A stretch of 64,000 bases of DNA from an uncultured Draconibacterium sp. (GTDB taxonomy: Bacteria > Bacteroidota > Bacteroidia > Bacteroidales > Prolixibacteraceae). Where the stretch lies: assembly GCF_963676735.1 (NCBI RefSeq), contig NZ_OY781464.1, positions 157,001 to 221,000 of the forward strand, in the 5' to 3' direction. Under the pieces are notes generated by a model. The model searched no databases, had not been told where the DNA came from, and was given only the letters and a program-made list of their open reading frames with translations. Made by a program: the position numbers and the translations under genes. This document shows positions 9,178 to 18,209 of the stretch, one piece after another (position 1 is the stretch's first letter; the number at the start of each line of letters is the position of its first letter).

Positions 9178-11193
9178 TTACCAATGGATGGTAAATGCTC
9201 CCTGGCTGTATAAACTATGTTTGTAGTTTTGTTGAGTATTTACCGAAGATGACGGGTAGTAGTAAATAGCCGTTTGATGGACTTTCTTTTTATCTTGATG
9301 AGGCGTTAGCGCTGATTGGTAAAATGTTAGGGATGGCATATTCCTTTTTGGAGTTGTCGTGTTTTGCTGGATAAACAATATTTTTTTTCCTTCAAAAACC
9401 AATAGCTCTTTTTGAATGCATAAATGATTGTCGAGGTAGTTGGTTTTGGGTGTTAGAAATGTAATTTTTTTCAGTCTTTTTTTTCGTTTAATGTTTTGAA
9501 GAGCGAAAAAACGGTAATCGTCGGTAGATATTGAGTCGTAGGAAACAACATACATCTGATTTGATGTGATGAAACAAGCGGTTGTTTCTTTTACATTCAG
9601 TACAATTATTTCTCGTGTATGCATTTGGTTGTATTGTGTGTAAAGAACAGATAAAACCAGCAGGAAACTACCGGCCAATGCCGATTTAAGAAAAACTGCT
9701 TTGCCCTGCGCGATTAGAAACAGTAGGGATACTAGAATGAAAATTACCAGCAGTAAATCTGTTTTATGTAGCACAAGCTCAACTGTTGAGAATGGAGCAG
9801 TTTCGAGTGTCGAAAGCACGAAGAATACACTTTTGATAATCCATTTAATTATAAAAGATATGGCAGCACCGACCCACGGAAGAGAGGATAAAATAAGCAA
9901 CGATAAGCCTAAAGGGATAAGCACTGTTGCTGCCGGAATTACGATCAGGTTACTGATTAAAAAATAGGTGGGAAACTGGTTAAAATAGTATGCCGATAAA
10001 GGGAAGGTTGCTATTTGAGCAGCAATGGAAACAGTGGCAAGGTTCCAGAAAAAGAGAAGGATTTTGTTTTTTACCTGCCACAGACCTGCAATTTTTGGTT
10101 GCAAATATACGATTCCGAAAACAGCCGAGTACGACAGTTGAAAACCAACTTCAAAAAGATTATTCGGATTGATAAGCAAAAGTAAAAATGCCGAGGCGGC
10201 CAACGAATTATAAATATTGGCACGACGATTTATATTGGATGCAAGAATTATAAGGCTGAACATGGTGCATGCACGCATTACCGAAGGCGATAAACCTGTT
10301 ATAAACGCATAAGCCCATAAAAAGCTAATGCTTGCAACTACATATACATATTTTCCCAAACGTCTTTTTTGTAAAAAACCAAACAAATAAGAGAATACAA
10401 AAAACAGGATTCCCACGTGCAAACCCGAAACTGCAAGCACATGCATGGCACCTGCAGACGAGAAAATGTGTTTGGTTTCCCGGTCCAAATCTCTTTTGTA
10501 CCCAAGGGTTAGTGCTGATAAGATTTCGGTTTCCTGTTTCCCGATGTTCTGGGAATGGTAGATTTTGAGCAGTTTGTTACGCACTTTTTCTGCTAAAATA
10601 GCTCGTGATTGTTGCTTGAAACCACTTATGGTGTAGCTGTCCTGGTTTAAATAAACTTGCCTGTAAACCTGTTTTCTTTCCAGGTATTTTTTATAATCAA
10701 ATTCATATGGATTGCCCCGATTCTCAATAGGAGTGGGGTGTTGTCTGAAAATAAGCTGCATTCCAGGTTGCAGATTTTCTGCTTTCTTCGTTTTTTCAAA
10801 GTATACCAATAACTTTTCACGAGCTGTAAATAATGAATCATTAACCAAAATGTTGCTAATGGTAAGCAGGCTTTTAAAAGAGTTGTTTTTTTCTTGCGGG
10901 GCTTCTTGTATTGTTGCAATATAGGCTTCGGCTTTCGGTGCTGTTTGTTTTGCCAGGTGCGTATTGAAAGCTATCGCTCCAAATAGGATAAATATAATAA
11001 ATGACAGTCCACCAAATAAAGTTACAACATAAAACCGGTACCATTTATTTAAGAAGCTAAGTACACCAATTATGCTCAATGCCAGTAATACAGCAATTGT
11101 TGTATTGATGCTGATTGCAGATGCCAAAAATACACCAAGGGCAAATGCCGCGGCGATTCGTAAAAAGGTTATTTTATTAAATGTGTTTTCCAA
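9178..11193 (-). CDS. comEC: ComEC/Rec2-family DNA uptake channel protein
   Basis: Inner-membrane protein of the family that carries single-stranded DNA across the membrane during natural transformation. It has N-terminal membrane segments, a soluble OB-like region at about residues 60-200 (DUF4131 type), and a polytopic competence domain with HVLAVSGLHVGILFF and GLSPSVMRACTMF. The C-terminal 150 residues follow the last membrane segment and show no metallo-beta-lactamase HxHxDH motif. From memory this is common for Bacteroidota ComEC. The length of 671 residues is usual. Transformation itself cannot be inferred from this gene alone. Confidence 0.9.
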   Translation of the reverse strand: MENTFNKITFLRIAAAFALGVFLASAISINTTIAVLLALSIIGVLSFLNKWYRFYVVTLFGGLSFIIFILFGAIAFNTHLAKQTAPKAEAYIATIQEAPQEKNNSFKSLLTISNILVNDSLFTAREKLLVYFEKTKKAENLQPGMQLIFRQHPTPIENRGNPYEFDYKKYLERKQVYRQVYLNQDSYTISGFKQQSRAILAEKVRNKLLKIYHSQNIGKQETEILSALTLGYKRDLDRETKHIFSSAGAMHVLAVSGLHVGILFFVFSYLFGFLQKRRLGKYVYVVASISFLWAYAFITGLSPSVMRACTMFSLIILASNINRRANIYNSLAASAFLLLLINPNNLFEVGFQLSYSAVFGIVYLQPKIAGLWQVKNKILLFFWNLATVSIAAQIATFPLSAYYFNQFPTYFLISNLIVIPAATVLIPLGLSLLILSSLPWVGAAISFIIKWIIKSVFFVLSTLETAPFSTVELVLHKTDLLLVIFILVSLLFLIAQGKAVFLKSALAGSFLLVLSVLYTQYNQMHTREIIVLNVKETTACFITSNQMYVVSYDSISTDDYRFFALQNIKRKKRLKKITFLTPKTNYLDNHLCIQKELLVFEGKKILFIQQNTTTPKRNMPSLTFYQSALTPHQDKKKVHQTAIYYYPSSSVNTQQNYKHSLYSQGAFTIHW

Positions 11194-11247
11194 ATCTTTC
11201 GCTTGAAGGATTAACTTTCAAACGAAAATAATGGAGTAAGGTTACAT

Positions 11248-11802
11248 TTATTTCGGAATTCTTATCCGATAGTGTGGTTGCACCTTCCCTTTCGAGATAG
11301 CAAGTAATTTCCCCTTTAAGAGCCTCTTGCGTAGCGGCGATAAATGGTCAACAAATAAAATACCTTCTAAATGGTCGTATTCGTGTTGTATTACCCGGCC
11401 CGCGAAGCCTTTGAATGTTTCAAGGTGTTCGGTAAAGTTTTCGTCCTGGTACTTAAGGGTTACTTCATCTGGGCGGCTCACATCTTCCCTAATTTCGGGT
11501 AAGCTAAGGCAACCTTCGTTCATGGTCCATTCATCGCCCTTCGTTTCAATAATTTGTGGATTTATAAAAACTTTCTTGAAATTTTCCAATTCAGGTTCTT
11601 CGTCGGCGCCTGCCGATGCATCGATAACAAACATACGGATTGGCATGCCAACTTGTGGCGCGGCTAAACCAACACCGTCAGAGTAATACATGGTTTCCCA
11701 CATATTGTCGATAATCTCTTCAAGTTTTGGATGCTCTTTTTCAATCACTGTGGCTTTTTTTCTTAAAACCGGGTCGCCGTATACTGTAATCGGATATTTC
11801 AT
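11248..11802 (-). CDS. def: Peptide deformylase
   Basis: Removes the formyl group from the N-terminal methionine of new proteins. The three metal-enzyme motifs are complete: GVGLAAPQVG, EGCLSLP, and QHEYDHLEGILF, giving Cys and the two His as metal ligands and Glu as catalyst. The 184-residue length is normal. It lies between ruvX and comEC on the same strand with gaps of 75 and 54 bases, so co-transcription is possible. Confidence 0.97.
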   Translation of the reverse strand: MKYPITVYGDPVLRKKATVIEKEHPKLEEIIDNMWETMYYSDGVGLAAPQVGMPIRMFVIDASAGADEEPELENFKKVFINPQIIETKGDEWTMNEGCLSLPEIREDVSRPDEVTLKYQDENFTEHLETFKGFAGRVIQHEYDHLEGILFVDHLSPLRKRLLKGKLLAISKGKVQPHYRIRIPK

Positions 11803-11877
11803 GTAGTTAAATGCTTTATCGTTTATTTTATTTTGCGAAACTTTTGCCTGTCGTAATCAGATTAATTCCTTTCAGTT

Positions 11878-12303
11878 TCACCTCAATAAATTTCTTTTTT
11901 GTTCTAAATAATTTTGAAGAATAATTGTTGCACTTATGGCATCAATTAATGCTTTATCTCGTCTTTTTTGCTTTTTTAGTCCGCCATCAATCATGGTTTG
12001 AAATGCCATTTTCGATGTAAAACGTTCGTCGTAAATCTCCAATTTAATTTCCGGATATTTCTGTTGAAATTTCTTTAAAAACGGATTGATAAACCTAACA
12101 GATTCCGAGGCCTGGTTGTTCATCTGTTTAGGGTAGCCAACAACCACAGCCTCAACCTTTTCTTTCGAGAAATACTCCGTAAGGAAATCCCAAATGGTAT
12201 GTGTGGCAATTGTTGTTAAGCGGTTGGCAATTATTTGTTCCGGATCGGTAACTGCCAGTCCGGTTCTTTTTTTTCCGTAATCAATTGATAATATCCGGGC
12301 CAT
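11878..12303 (-). CDS. ruvX: Putative pre-16S rRNA nuclease / Holliday junction resolvase-like protein
   Basis: YqgF/RuvX family with an RNase H-like fold, implicated in 16S rRNA 5'-end maturation. The first catalytic strand is ILSIDYGKKRTGLAVTD at residues 4-20. VVVGYPKQMN and the late YDERFTSKMA and KALIDAISATIILQNYL segments are also present. At 141 residues it is a standard single-domain member. It is the first gene of a run continuing into def. Confidence 0.93.
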   Translation of the reverse strand: MARILSIDYGKKRTGLAVTDPEQIIANRLTTIATHTIWDFLTEYFSKEKVEAVVVGYPKQMNNQASESVRFINPFLKKFQQKYPEIKLEIYDERFTSKMAFQTMIDGGLKKQKRRDKALIDAISATIILQNYLEQKRNLLR

Positions 12304-12510
12304 AGTTTTAATAAAAATCGGTGCAAAAGTAGAGAGAATTGCTCAGAAAAAAAAGCAACACCCCTATAGTTTAAATGTTGTGGTAATTTGCAGGTTTTAA
12401 AGTACTTGCATTTTTGGCACACGCTTTGCTTCTATCTGGGTAGATATCGATTTTTATTTGGCGCCAACAGAGCAAAGCAAACAAATTGTTGAATTTTAAA
12501 ATCTATTGTC

Positions 12511-13647
12511 ATGAAAACAACAACATTTAAATTGTTTGCCACGATGATTACTCTGGCGGCAATTACAATTATAACAACAACTCCGGCTGAAGCACAACGA
12601 CGGTCAACTTCAAGAAGTGCTGAAAATCATAAAACGACAAGCAGGAGCAATAAAAAGGAGTTAAAAACGAAAAGTGCCACAAAAAGCAACCGGCACTCAA
12701 CTCCTTCAAGATCAGAAAGCAAAGTTCGGTCTTCCAGTGCATCAAAACGATCAGGCTATGCAACTCGTTCGCAGTCGGCAAGCAGGTCAGACAGTAAGCC
12801 TCGAAACATGGAGCGAAAAACCACACCACAACGCAGCACAAACAGGGGCGTTGACTTAAAAAGCCGAAATTATAATAACGGAGGAAGAACAAACAGTGCT
12901 ACTGCCAACCGGCAAAAAATGGCCACTGGCAATAGTGAGGCCCGAAAAACATACGCAACTACCAGGAAGCCTGCAACGAGTAGTTCAAACGTGCGTAGAA
13001 CAACCGGAACCCGCACCTCCGATTCGCAGCGTTACTATCATGTTGATAAGAATGATAAGCGATACACGCCAAACAGAAACTATAAGGGGAGTAAACAGTA
13101 TTGGAGTGGAAATAAGCGCTCGCGCGAGATGAATTATAACTATAAAAACAAAAAGTATTACTCGCATTATAACTATCATAAAAAAGCGCATTGGGACCGA
13201 AGTTGGGAACGATACAGATGGAATCACAACAGCTGGCGCGATTACTACAACGGGTATCATCCATACGCTTACCGCTATCATAAGCACTATTATTACCACA
13301 ACCATTACGGACACGTTATTCGCAGGTTCGATTACCGTCCTTCGGTATTTGTCCATAATCATCATAATTACTATTGCTACGATGGCCATTTTTTCAGGTA
13401 CAGAAGAGGGATTGGATACGTTTTAGTGAATATGCCTTTTGGATTTTCATTTAACTACCTGCCTCACGAATATGAACGGGTATATGTTAATGGTTACTTG
13501 TATTTCAGGGTAGGTAATTTGTTTTTTGAATCTACAAACCTGGGGTTTAGACTGGTTCATTACCCCGACCGGTATTATGCATACAACGATGACTATCATA
13601 ACCGGGGGTATATTTTTGACGATGATTATTATTACGAGCCGTATTAG
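12511..13647 (+). CDS. Secreted basic Ser/Arg- then Tyr/His-rich protein with a DUF6515-like C-terminus
   Basis: Function unknown. A signal peptide (residues 1 to about 28, ending near AEAQ) is followed by about 140 residues rich in Ser, Arg, Lys and Thr. A Tyr/His/Asn-rich region comes next (many YNYK, HYYYHNHYG-like stretches). The C-terminal ~100 residues look folded, with GIGYVLVNMPFGFSF, a YVNGYLYFRVG segment and an acidic Tyr-rich tail. The YVNGxxYF pattern resembles DUF6515 proteins, as a memory-based match only. The strong positive charge and His/Tyr content suggest binding to polyanions, metal or the cell wall, which is inference. It stands alone on the plus strand. Confidence 0.75.
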   Translation: MKTTTFKLFATMITLAAITIITTTPAEAQRRSTSRSAENHKTTSRSNKKELKTKSATKSNRHSTPSRSESKVRSSSASKRSGYATRSQSASRSDSKPRNMERKTTPQRSTNRGVDLKSRNYNNGGRTNSATANRQKMATGNSEARKTYATTRKPATSSSNVRRTTGTRTSDSQRYYHVDKNDKRYTPNRNYKGSKQYWSGNKRSREMNYNYKNKKYYSHYNYHKKAHWDRSWERYRWNHNSWRDYYNGYHPYAYRYHKHYYYHNHYGHVIRRFDYRPSVFVHNHHNYYCYDGHFFRYRRGIGYVLVNMPFGFSFNYLPHEYERVYVNGYLYFRVGNLFFESTNLGFRLVHYPDRYYAYNDDYHNRGYIFDDDYYYEPY

Positions 13648-13673
13648 ATAGACTAAACCTGTAGTTAATACTG

Positions 13674-13730
13674 TTTCTGCAGCACTGCCCGTTGTTATGA
13701 ATTTAGCAGGGGGCAGTTTCATTGCAGAAA
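13674..13730. terminator. Long stem-loop after the His/Tyr-rich gene
   Basis: TTTCTGCA pairs with TGCAGAAA and, inside it, ACTGCCC pairs with GGGCAGT around a 20-base loop. It sits 27 bases after the stop at 13647 and could end that transcript, although the T tract after the inner stem is weak. Confidence 0.45.
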
Positions 13731-13827
13731 TGTAGTTGTTTAGCCTGTTTTATTTTGAGAATATGTTATTTAAACTATTTTTTAATCGAACATTTTCCCT
13801 ATTTTTATTAAACCAAATACAAGGTTT

Positions 13828-14466
13828 ATGAGTACTAAACTTAAACGAGATCAACTACCCAAAGAGAAGGCTGAAAATTGGAAAAATAACTTCAGAGACG
13901 AAGCAGAAGATACCTTTAACTTAAAGTTGGCTCCAATAATTTTACAAAAGGCAACCTACAAATCGCTCATTGGCGAAAATGAAAATCGAGTAAGGGTTTA
14001 CTTAGGATTGGAAAAAACAACATCAGAAGGCAAATATGTTTTGTGTGCCTTTGCCGTTTCTTCTTTTTTATTGGGTAGCGGCGATGTGTATGCCGATTAT
14101 GAAACTCCGGTGTATAAACTGTCTCCGCAAAATCAAGATTTTTCAGACAACACCCGTGAGGTAATCGAAAGTATACGTTTATACCGCAAGTGGCGCGCAG
14201 GAGAAATTGATGCTGAAGCAAAAGGGGCTGAATACCGGCAGTATATTTATCCGAATGCCTATTTGCTTACCAAATTTGAATTGCACGAACTGTTTAATGC
14301 TCAAAACCGGGAAGAGATTAAAATTGAATTTGGTATTCAGAAAACAATGGATGTAATTGTTAGTGCAGCATCCTTAAAAGCGTCTGAAAATAAAGATATA
14401 GAAGAATTTAATACTGCCGGTTTGTGTCCGCCGTATTGCGACGAACGGAGTATTTATAATTCCTAA
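13828..14466 (+). CDS. Uncharacterised 212-residue protein with C-terminal CPPYC
   Basis: I do not recognise the family. There is no signal peptide; the N-terminus is charged (KLKRDQLPKEKAENWKNN). The middle alternates hydrophobic and polar residues, with RVRVYLGLEK, YVLCAFAVSSFLLG and SIRLYRKWRAGE, consistent with a soluble alpha/beta protein. The last 20 residues contain CPPYC, which could bind metal or form a disulfide. It is followed after 198 bases by the convergent ppdK gene, whose terminator lies between them. Real coding use is supported by length, codon pattern and a start about 30 bases after an A+T-rich leader. Confidence 0.75.
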   Translation: MSTKLKRDQLPKEKAENWKNNFRDEAEDTFNLKLAPIILQKATYKSLIGENENRVRVYLGLEKTTSEGKYVLCAFAVSSFLLGSGDVYADYETPVYKLSPQNQDFSDNTREVIESIRLYRKWRAGEIDAEAKGAEYRQYIYPNAYLLTKFELHELFNAQNREEIKIEFGIQKTMDVIVSAASLKASENKDIEEFNTAGLCPPYCDERSIYNS

Positions 14467-14611
14467 ATAATAGATTCAAATTTTTACATTTTTTGCATAA
14501 TTATAATGGTTTTATGCACTGTTTACTAACATGAAGGTAGGATTACTCGATTTGTTTTATGAATCGCCGCGCTTAAAACAGCAAGAAAGAAGAGTTTGCT
14601 TCGATTTTGAT

Positions 14612-14642
14612 AAAAAAAGAGCCGCTTTGAAAAAAGCGGCTC
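14612..14642 (-). terminator. Rho-independent terminator of ppdK
   Basis: Perfect 10-bp stem GAGCCGCTTT/AAAGCGGCTC with a 4-base loop (14619-14642), followed on the minus strand by seven T. It starts 23 bases after the ppdK stop. Confidence 0.95.
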
Positions 14643-14664
14643 TTGCATCTATATCTGAAAATAA

Positions 14665-17376
14665 TTATTTCAAATTAGCTTGTGCAGCAGCTACACGTGC
14701 AATAGGTACACGGAATGGAGAACATGAAACGTAATCCAAACCTGTTCTGTGACAGAACTCAACCGATGATGGCTCACCACCGTGCTCACCACAAATTCCT
14801 AATTTAAGATCGCTGCGAACTGAACGACCTCTTTCTGCCGCTATCTCAACCAGCTGGCCAACACCTGTTTGGTCAAGTGCTTCAAAAGGATCTTGCTTCA
14901 GAATACCTTTTTCAATGTAAATAGGTAAGAATTTAGCCGCATCATCGCGCGAGTAACCAAAGGTCATCTGTGTAAGGTCGTTGGTACCAAACGAGAAGAA
15001 TTCAGCAGCTTCAGCAACTTCGTTGGCAGTTAATGCAGCACGAGGAATCTCAATCATTGTTCCGACCATGTAGTCTACCTCAACACCTTTTTCTGCCATC
15101 ACCTCAGTTGCAACAGAACGGATAATTTCTTCCTGAATTTTGAATTCTTTCACAGTTCCGATAAGTGGAACCATAATTTCAGGTTTCGGATCTAATCCTT
15201 CTTTTTTCAAATCGCAAGCCGCTTCAATAATAGCGCGAGCCTGAGTTTCGGTAATTTCAGGATAAGTATTTCCTAGACGACATCCACGGTGACCCAACAT
15301 GGGGTTAAATTCGTGCAGTCCTTCAACTTTTTCTTTAACTTCTTCAAAAGAAACACCTAATTTCTCAGCCATCTCTTTTTGAGAAGCTTCATCGTTAGGA
15401 GTAAATTCGTGCAATGGTGGATCCAACAAGCGGATAGTTACACCAAATCCGTCCATCGCTTTCAAAATTCCGTAGAAGTCTTCGCGCTGGATTGGAAGCA
15501 ATTTTGCCAAAGCAGCTTTGCGTCCTTCCACATCATTTGCAAGAATCATTTCACGCATTTTCCAAATACGGTCGCCTTCAAAGAACATGTGCTCTGTACG
15601 GCAAAGACCAATACCTTTTGCGCCAAATTCGCGTGCTGTTTCTGCATCGGCAGGAGAGTCTGCATTGGTACGAACATACATTCTTGTATTGTTTTCAGCC
15701 CATTGCATTACTTTTCCAAAGTCACCATCTAACGATGGAGTAATTGTAGCAACTTCACCATCGTAAACTTCTCCGGTTGAACCGTTCAACGAAATAAAAT
15801 CACCTTCTTTGTATTCTTTGCTGCCAATTTTCATTGAAGTCATGGTAACAGTGATACCTGCAGCTGACGAAACACAACATTTACCCATACCACGTGCAAC
15901 AACGGCAGCGTGAGAGGTCATACCACCTCGCTCAGTAAGAATACCTTCAGCAGCATACATTCCTGCCAGGTCTTCAGGTGAGGTTTCGCGACGAACTAAA
16001 ATTACTTTGTTCCCTTTTTCTGCTAATTCAACAGCTCTGTCGGCCGAGAAAGCACAAATACCTGTTGCAGCACCCGGAGATGCAGGCAAACCTTTACTCA
16101 AAACAGTTGCACTTGCAATTGCTTCTTTGTCGAAAACAGGATGAAGTAATTCGTCCAGTTTGTTAGGCTCCTGACGCAGCAATGCAGTTTTTTCGTCAAT
16201 CATACCTTCTTCAAGCATGTCAACAGCCATTTTTACCATGGCAGCACCGGTACGCTTACCGTTACGGGTTTGTAACATCCAAAGTTTACCATCCTGGATA
16301 GTGAACTCCATGTCCTGCATATCTTTGTAGTGGTCTTCCAGTTTTTGCTGAATATCGTTCAATTCGGCATAAACTTCCGGCATAGCTTCTTCCAACGATG
16401 GGAAAGTCGCTTTACGAACTTCTTCCGAAGTCCCGTTACGCTCGGCCCAACGACGCGATCCAATCAAGGTAATTTCCTGTGGCGTACGTACACCTGCAAC
16501 AACATCTTCTCCCTGAGCATTAATCAGGTATTCGCCATTAAACAGGTTTTCGCCGGTAGCGGCATCACGCGAGAAGCAAACACCTGTGCCGGAAGTTTCG
16601 CCCATGTTACCATAAACCATGGCCTGAACGTTTACAGCAGTTCCCCATTCTTCAGGAATTTGTTCTTTTTGGCGGTAAAGAATAGCACGAGGCGTATTCC
16701 ATGAATCGAATACCGCACAAACAGCACCCCAAAGCTGATCCCAAGGATTAGTAGGGAAGTCTTTTCCGGCTTTCTCTTTTACAATGGCTTTAAATTCTTC
16801 AACAATTGCTTTATAATCTTCAGCTGGAATTTCAGCATCAGTTTTATAACCTTTCTCGTCTTTTACTCTGTCCAGCACTTCTTCGAACGGATCGTGCTCG
16901 CCTTCTTCAGCTTCAACGCCCATAACAACATCGCCATACATTTGAATGAAACGACGGTACGAGTCGTAAGCAAATTGCTCGTTACCCGATTTCTCGGCCA
17001 AAATTTTAACAGCATCATCGTTCATACCAAGGTTCAATACGGTATTCATCATACCTGGCATAGAAACCCGTGCACCTGAACGAACTGAAAGCATCAATGG
17101 GAAAGCTTCGCCTTTTGTGCCAAACTTTGCATTCATTGCCACTTCGGTATCAGCAATAGCTTTTTCAACTTCAGCTTTTAGCATATCAATAACTGCATCT
17201 TTGCCTAGCTTGTTATATGCTGTACAAACTTCTGTAGTGATAGTAAATCCGGCAGGAACCGGAACACCGATCAGGTTCATCTCTGCTAGGTTTGCACCTT
17301 TTCCTCCAAGGAGGTTTTTCATGTCTGCTTTACCTTCTGCCTGTCCGGCACCGAAGGTATATACATGCTTTGTCAT
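14665..17376 (-). CDS. ppdK: Pyruvate, phosphate dikinase
   Basis: Interconverts pyruvate + ATP + phosphate and phosphoenolpyruvate + AMP + pyrophosphate. The 903-residue protein has an N-terminal ATP-grasp domain with LLGGKGANLAEM and LSVRSGARVSMPGMMNT. The swivelling phospho-histidine domain carries GGMTSHAAVVARGMGK, with the catalytic His. A C-terminal TIM barrel shows CRTEHMF, GTNDLTQM and the catalytic GICGEHGGEP segment. The length and domain order are those of a full PPDK. It ends at a strong terminator and has an 0.8 kb upstream gap with the tandem repeat described separately. Confidence 0.97.
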   Translation of the reverse strand: MTKHVYTFGAGQAEGKADMKNLLGGKGANLAEMNLIGVPVPAGFTITTEVCTAYNKLGKDAVIDMLKAEVEKAIADTEVAMNAKFGTKGEAFPLMLSVRSGARVSMPGMMNTVLNLGMNDDAVKILAEKSGNEQFAYDSYRRFIQMYGDVVMGVEAEEGEHDPFEEVLDRVKDEKGYKTDAEIPAEDYKAIVEEFKAIVKEKAGKDFPTNPWDQLWGAVCAVFDSWNTPRAILYRQKEQIPEEWGTAVNVQAMVYGNMGETSGTGVCFSRDAATGENLFNGEYLINAQGEDVVAGVRTPQEITLIGSRRWAERNGTSEEVRKATFPSLEEAMPEVYAELNDIQQKLEDHYKDMQDMEFTIQDGKLWMLQTRNGKRTGAAMVKMAVDMLEEGMIDEKTALLRQEPNKLDELLHPVFDKEAIASATVLSKGLPASPGAATGICAFSADRAVELAEKGNKVILVRRETSPEDLAGMYAAEGILTERGGMTSHAAVVARGMGKCCVSSAAGITVTMTSMKIGSKEYKEGDFISLNGSTGEVYDGEVATITPSLDGDFGKVMQWAENNTRMYVRTNADSPADAETAREFGAKGIGLCRTEHMFFEGDRIWKMREMILANDVEGRKAALAKLLPIQREDFYGILKAMDGFGVTIRLLDPPLHEFTPNDEASQKEMAEKLGVSFEEVKEKVEGLHEFNPMLGHRGCRLGNTYPEITETQARAIIEAACDLKKEGLDPKPEIMVPLIGTVKEFKIQEEIIRSVATEVMAEKGVEVDYMVGTMIEIPRAALTANEVAEAAEFFSFGTNDLTQMTFGYSRDDAAKFLPIYIEKGILKQDPFEALDQTGVGQLVEIAAERGRSVRSDLKLGICGEHGGEPSSVEFCHRTGLDYVSCSPFRVPIARVAAAQANLK

Positions 17377-17683
17377 AAAATTGAAATTTTAGTTATAATA
17401 TTAGAATATAAATCAAATTTTTAACGGGTCGCTAAAGTACGCTTATTTTTCCAATTTAGAAAGTTTTTGAAGTAGTTTGCGGCCTGTTTTTGAGGCTCGT
17501 ACGATTTGGTATTCAGTTATTTCGCTATTTGTATGTTTATGCTATTGTTTAGTAGCATTTTGCTTGTTGGCTGGTGGCTGAAATGCATTAAAAAATAATT
17601 GTTAAATTTTAGTATATTTTAATTTCTGAAGGTGTACTTAACAATATTGAGATTTCAATGTAATGGTTGTTTGGCGTAGATGT

Positions 17684-17836
17684 TAACATTCTTTAACTTC
17701 CATTGATACGAGTTAACTAAAATCCACCGTATTTTTGAATTATAGAATTTGAATAGTTTAAGTGTTTTTTCATAGAGAATAGATTTGGTTAGGTTAGGAA
17801 ACAGAGGTGATGGAAATTATCTCTGTTTTTTTATGC
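17684..17836 (+). ncRNA. Tandem non-coding repeat unit, copy 1 (candidate small RNA)
   Basis: Copy 1 of a ~153 bp unit repeated at 17915-18068. Both copies share a block with TTTAACTTCCATTGA and GTTAACTAAAATCC, then TATTTTTG (17730-17737), which fits the Bacteroidota -7 element TAnnTTTG. About 65 nearly identical bases follow, then a hairpin with an 11-bp stem, a GGAA tetraloop (17801-17826) and a T run. A transcript of about 85-90 nt from near 17744 is predicted. No protein is encoded. The strand follows from the promoter-like box and the T run. Confidence 0.6.
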
Positions 17837-17914
17837 ATTTAGGTAAGTCCTTGTTCAAAAATCCCATTTTGTAATCAACCGTATTTTAAACCCCGGCTTC
17901 GTAGTTTTTAGAAA

Positions 17915-18068
17915 TAACATTCTTTAACTTCCATTGAGACGTGTTAACTAAAATCCGTAGTATTTTTGTTGCATAGAATTTGAATAGTTTAAGTGTTTTT
18001 TTCATAGAAAATAGATTTGGTTAGGTTAGAGAACAGAGATAATGGAGATTGTCTCTGTTTTTTTATGC
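17915..18068 (+). ncRNA. Tandem non-coding repeat unit, copy 2 (candidate small RNA)
   Basis: Second copy of the unit, 231 bases after the first. TATTTTTG lies at 17961-17968 and the hairpin at 18033-18058 with a GGAG tetraloop. Compared with copy 1, the stem keeps all 11 pairs although several bases differ (G-T against A-T, T-A against T-G), so the structure is conserved. The DNA between the copies is not repeated. Confidence 0.6.
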
Positions 18069-18138
18069 CTGTTTTCTGCCAAATTTTCATCAAAAAGTTT
18101 ATTTCTCTGATTTTTTTGCGGACTTAATCGATTGTCTG

Positions 18139-18155
18139 TGACATTCTGTCTGTCA
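18139..18155. promoter_or_regulatory. Possible operator dyad upstream of clpB
   Basis: TGACA and TGTCA form a perfect dyad with a 7-base spacer, 55 bases ahead of the clpB start. It could bind a regulator of the chaperone gene. No known consensus is claimed. Confidence 0.3.
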
Positions 18156-18209
18156 GTGGGTTATGGTCTGGTCTTTGTTTTTGTGTAGCGAATTTTAATA
18201 CATAAAGCC

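Noticed and set aside
14531..14734. 67-codon plus-strand frame after the CPPYC gene
   Set aside because: It runs through the ppdK terminator and into the ppdK 3' end on the opposite strand.
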